A stretch of DNA of 8,891 bases from Betaproteobacteria bacterium (GTDB lineage Bacteria; Pseudomonadota; Gammaproteobacteria; Burkholderiales; Rhodocyclaceae). Made by a program: the position numbers and the translations under genes. The DNA lies in the NCBI GenBank assembly GCA_016703785.1, contig JADJBM010000028.1, positions 1 to 8,891 of the forward strand, written 5' to 3'. Below the pieces are notes generated by a model, which worked only from the letters and a program-made list of their open reading frames with translations, was not told the DNA's origin and made no database searches. Positions 6,108 through 8,891 of the stretch are shown here, one piece after another; the first letter of the stretch is position 1, and every line of letters begins with the position of its first letter.

Positions 6108-8889
6108 TCAGTAGTTTTCGGTGCTGCGTGTCTCGAGAAGCCTTTGCAGCGGCTTTTCACCCCATCGCCAGAACATCATCGGCGTGAGCACGGTGTCGAG
6201 CAGCGTCGAGCTGACGAGCCCGCCGAAGATGACCACGGCCACGGGTGAAGCACTTCCTTGCCCGGGGCGTCGGCCGAGAGCAGCAGCGGCACCAGGGCGA
6301 ATGCCGCCACCAGTGCCGTCATCAGCACCGGCGTCAGTCGTTCGAGCGACCCACGCACGATCATCGCCTGGCCGAAACGCTCGCCTTCGAACGCGCAAAG
6401 GTTGATGTAGTGCGAGATCTTCAAAATGCCGTTGCGCGTGGCGATGCCGGTCAGCGTGATGAACCCGACCAGCGCGGCGATCGACAAGGGCTGGCCGGAA
6501 ATCCACAAGGCGATCACGCTACCCACCAGTGCCAGCGGGATGTTGCCCATGATGATGAGAGTCAGGGCCGTCGAACGGTACCGGCTGTACAACACCAGAA
6601 AAGATCATCGACAGCGACACGAGCGCCAGCAGCGCGATCAGGCGCGACGCCTGCTCCTGCGCCTGGAACTGTCCCTCCAGCGCCGTGAAGTAGCCATCTG
6701 GCATCGGCCTGGCAGCCAGTTCGGAGCGGATCGAACGGATGATGCCCGCCATGTCGCCGCCGTCGGTGTTCGCCGACACGACGATGCGTCGTCGCGCGTT
6801 CTCGCGGCTCACCGGTTTCGGGCCGTCGCTGTCCTCTACGTCGGCCAGTTTGGAAAGCGGAACATGGCCATCGGGCGTTTCGATCAGCAGGTTGAAAGAG
6901 CGTGCATTCCGCGTCCGCTCTCCGGCAATCGAGCCACGAGGTCGAAGCGGCGGTTGCCCTCGATGATCTGCGTGATACGTTCGCCGCCGACCATCTGCTC
7001 CAGGCCGCGCAGCAGCGCGCCGGGCGCGACGCCGTATCGCGCCGCTTCGTCGTAGTCGATACGGATCTTCGTCTGCGGAATCCGGACCTGCTTTTCGATC
7101 TGAAGGTCGGTAACGCCCGGAACTTGCGCAAGCCGTCCACGTAAGTCCTCGGCCAATCCGCGCAGCGTGTCGAGATCGTCGCCGTACACCTTCAAGGCGA
7201 TCTGCGCGCGCACGCCCGATAGCAGGTGATCGAGTCGGTGCGAAATGGGCTGCCCGACATTGCTCACGACGGGCAAGCTGACCAGGCGACTGCGGATGTC
7301 GTTGATCACCGCTTCCCGACCTCGTTCGGACGTCTCGAGGTCGACATCCATTTCGGTGGAGTGCACCCCCTCGGCATGCTCGTCGAGCTCCGCACGGCCG
7401 GTTCGGCGGCCGACCTGCGTCACTTCCGGCACCTTCATGACCAGTTGTTCGGCCAGCGCCCCGATCCGGTTCGATTCGCCCAGCGACGTGCCCGGCTCGA
7501 GCAGCAGGCTCACCGTGAGCGTTCCTTCGTTGAACGGCGGCAGGAACGAGCGCGGAAACAGCGGAATGGCGGCGCCCGCGACGAGGACGACAACCAATGC
7601 GGCACCCAGCAGGCTTCGGCTGTGTCCGAACGACCAGTTCAGCAGCTTCGCGTCCCACCGTTTGAGCACCTTCACCAGTGGGCTGTCGCCGTGCCCGAGC
7701 TGCTTCATCCTCGGCAAGAGGTAGTACGCCATCACGGGTGTCAGCGTGACCGAGACGATCATGCTCGCGAGAATCGATACGATGTAGGCGACACCCAGCG
7801 GCGTGAACAACCGGCCCTCGATCCCGGGCAGGACGAACAGCGGCACGAACACGAGCACGATGATGATCGTCGCGTAGACGATCGCGGAACGCACCTCGAG
7901 TGTCGCCTTGGCGATCACCTCGGCGACCGGGCGAGGATGCTCCAGTGCCCGGTTCAGCCGCAGCCGGCGCAGCACGTTCTCCACGCCGACCACGGCATCG
8001 TCGACCAGTTCGCCGATCGCGATCGCCAGACCGCCCAGCGTCATCGTGTTGATCGACAGTCCGAAGTAGCGGAAGACGAGCGCGGTCGCGAGCAGCGAGA
8101 CGGGAATCGCCGTGAGCGAAATCAGTGTCGTGCGTACGTTCAGGAGGAAGAGGAAAGGATCACCCGCGACCAGAATCGCCCCGTCACGCAGCGCCTCCTC
8201 GACGTTGCCGACCGACCGCTCGATGAAGTCGGCCTGCCGGAACAGGAACTGCGGCGCATCGACTCCAGCCGGACGAGCCTTCGCCAGATCAGCCATGGCG
8301 CGTTCGACTTCCCGCGTGAGCGTCACGCTGTCGGCGGATGGCTGCTTCTGCACCGAGAGGATCACGGCCGGCTTGCCGTTGCCAGCCGGCATCGCCGCGC
8401 TTGATCGCCGGGGCGATGCTGACCGTCGCCACCGGGTTGAGCGGAACGCGCTGGCCGTTCGTCACCGAAACGACGATGTTCTCCGGGGATCCTCGATACG
8501 CGAGGTACGCCCGATCTGGCGGATCAGGTACTCGCTCCCTGCGCCTCGAGGAATCCGCCACTGGTATTGGCGCCGAAATCCTTCAACGCGGCATCGACCC
8601 GCTCGCGTGGCACACCGAGCGCCTGCAACTGGTCCGGTCGGAGCTCGACGCGGTACTGACGCACCTCGCCGCCGATGGCAATGACCTGCGCGATACCCGG
8701 GATGGTGAGCAGACGCGGCCGCACGACCCAGTCGGCGTATTCGCGCACCTGCATCGGGCTGACCTTATCGGGGTCTGCCGGCAGAGCGATCAACAGGATC
8801 TCGCCCATGATCGAGGAGATCGGCCCCAGCTGCGGAACGACATCCGGCGGCAACTGTTCGCGAACCAGGTTCAGGCGTTCGGTGATCTG
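6108..8889 (-). CDS. CusA/CzcA-type heavy-metal RND efflux pump, 5' truncated and frameshifted
   Basis: This is the inner-membrane proton-driven pump of a tripartite heavy-metal exporter. The gene enters at the right edge (QITERLNLVREQLPPDVVPQLGP) and ends at TGA 6110-6108. About 927 codons are present of a usual 1,030-1,060, so roughly the first hundred residues are missing. Visible are the first periplasmic domain (PISSIMGEILL, GGEVRQYRVELRPDQL), helices 2-4 with GELVDDAVVGVENVLRRLR, further helices, LFPRSFLPPFNEGTLTVSLL opening the second periplasmic half, LKVYGDDLDTLRGLAEDL, and the C-terminal helices (GNIPLALVGSVIALW, TRNGILKISHY, VIFGGLVSSTLLDTVLTP). In helix 4 the Asp and Glu matching CzcA D408 and E415 are present. 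The D402 position is Ala, as in CusA, which mildly favours monovalent Cu/Ag. Frame changes are needed near 8536, 8490, 8392, 6907, 6599-6602 and 6240. The membrane-fusion and outer-membrane partners are not in the window. Confidence 0.92.
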
Positions 8890-8891
8890 CT

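Noticed and set aside
7226..8404. Long plus-strand open frame (392 codons) opposite the RND gene
   Set aside because: It is a shadow of the conserved RND transmembrane region; its composition (repeated R, D, Q, H) is that of an antisense frame.
423..8889. Programmed ribosomal frameshifting as the cause of the frame changes
   Set aside because: There are far too many events, in both directions and in unrelated genes, without consistent slippery heptamers or downstream structures.

Overview
This is a GC-rich proteobacterial window, probably beta- or gammaproteobacterial judging by codon use and the type of metal-resistance genes. That placement is inference. The whole window is heavy-metal resistance DNA. 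I see no rRNA, tRNA, CRISPR array, transposase or recognisable transposon end.

Layout: (1) 3-305, plus strand, is the 3' end of a CDF-like cation transporter whose 5' part lies outside the window. (2) 423-2656, minus strand, is a compact mercury operon, merT-merP-merA. It reads away from a divergent merR (2743-3168, plus). A MerR-type promoter/operator with a 19-bp spacer lies between them at 2698-2728. (3) 3259-5548, minus, is a copper-type P1B ATPase that converges on merR. (4) 5620-6085, minus, is a small exported His/Asp-bearing protein of unknown function. (5) 6108-8889, minus, is the C-terminal nine-tenths of a CusA/CzcA-type RND metal pump that runs off the right edge. Genes 3 to 5 share a strand and are closely spaced, so they look like one copper/silver (possibly other cation) efflux unit: RND pump, periplasmic accessory protein, then inner-membrane ATPase.

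How they work together: MerP and MerT bring Hg(II) to the cytoplasmic reductase MerA under MerR control. The ATPase would move cytosolic metal to the periplasm, and the RND pump would carry it across the outer membrane with partners encoded outside the window.

The dominant oddity is frame disruption. merA, merP, the ATPase, the small exported protein and the RND gene are each broken by single-base indels, about two dozen in all. Many lie in short homopolymers, and the family sequence resumes at once in another frame. merR, merT and the visible CDF fragment are intact. This pattern looks more like uncorrected sequence or assembly error than old pseudogenes, but the sequence alone cannot settle it. 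The coordinates given for broken genes span the reconstructed gene. I found no convincing wholly new system. The least understood component is the small exported protein.
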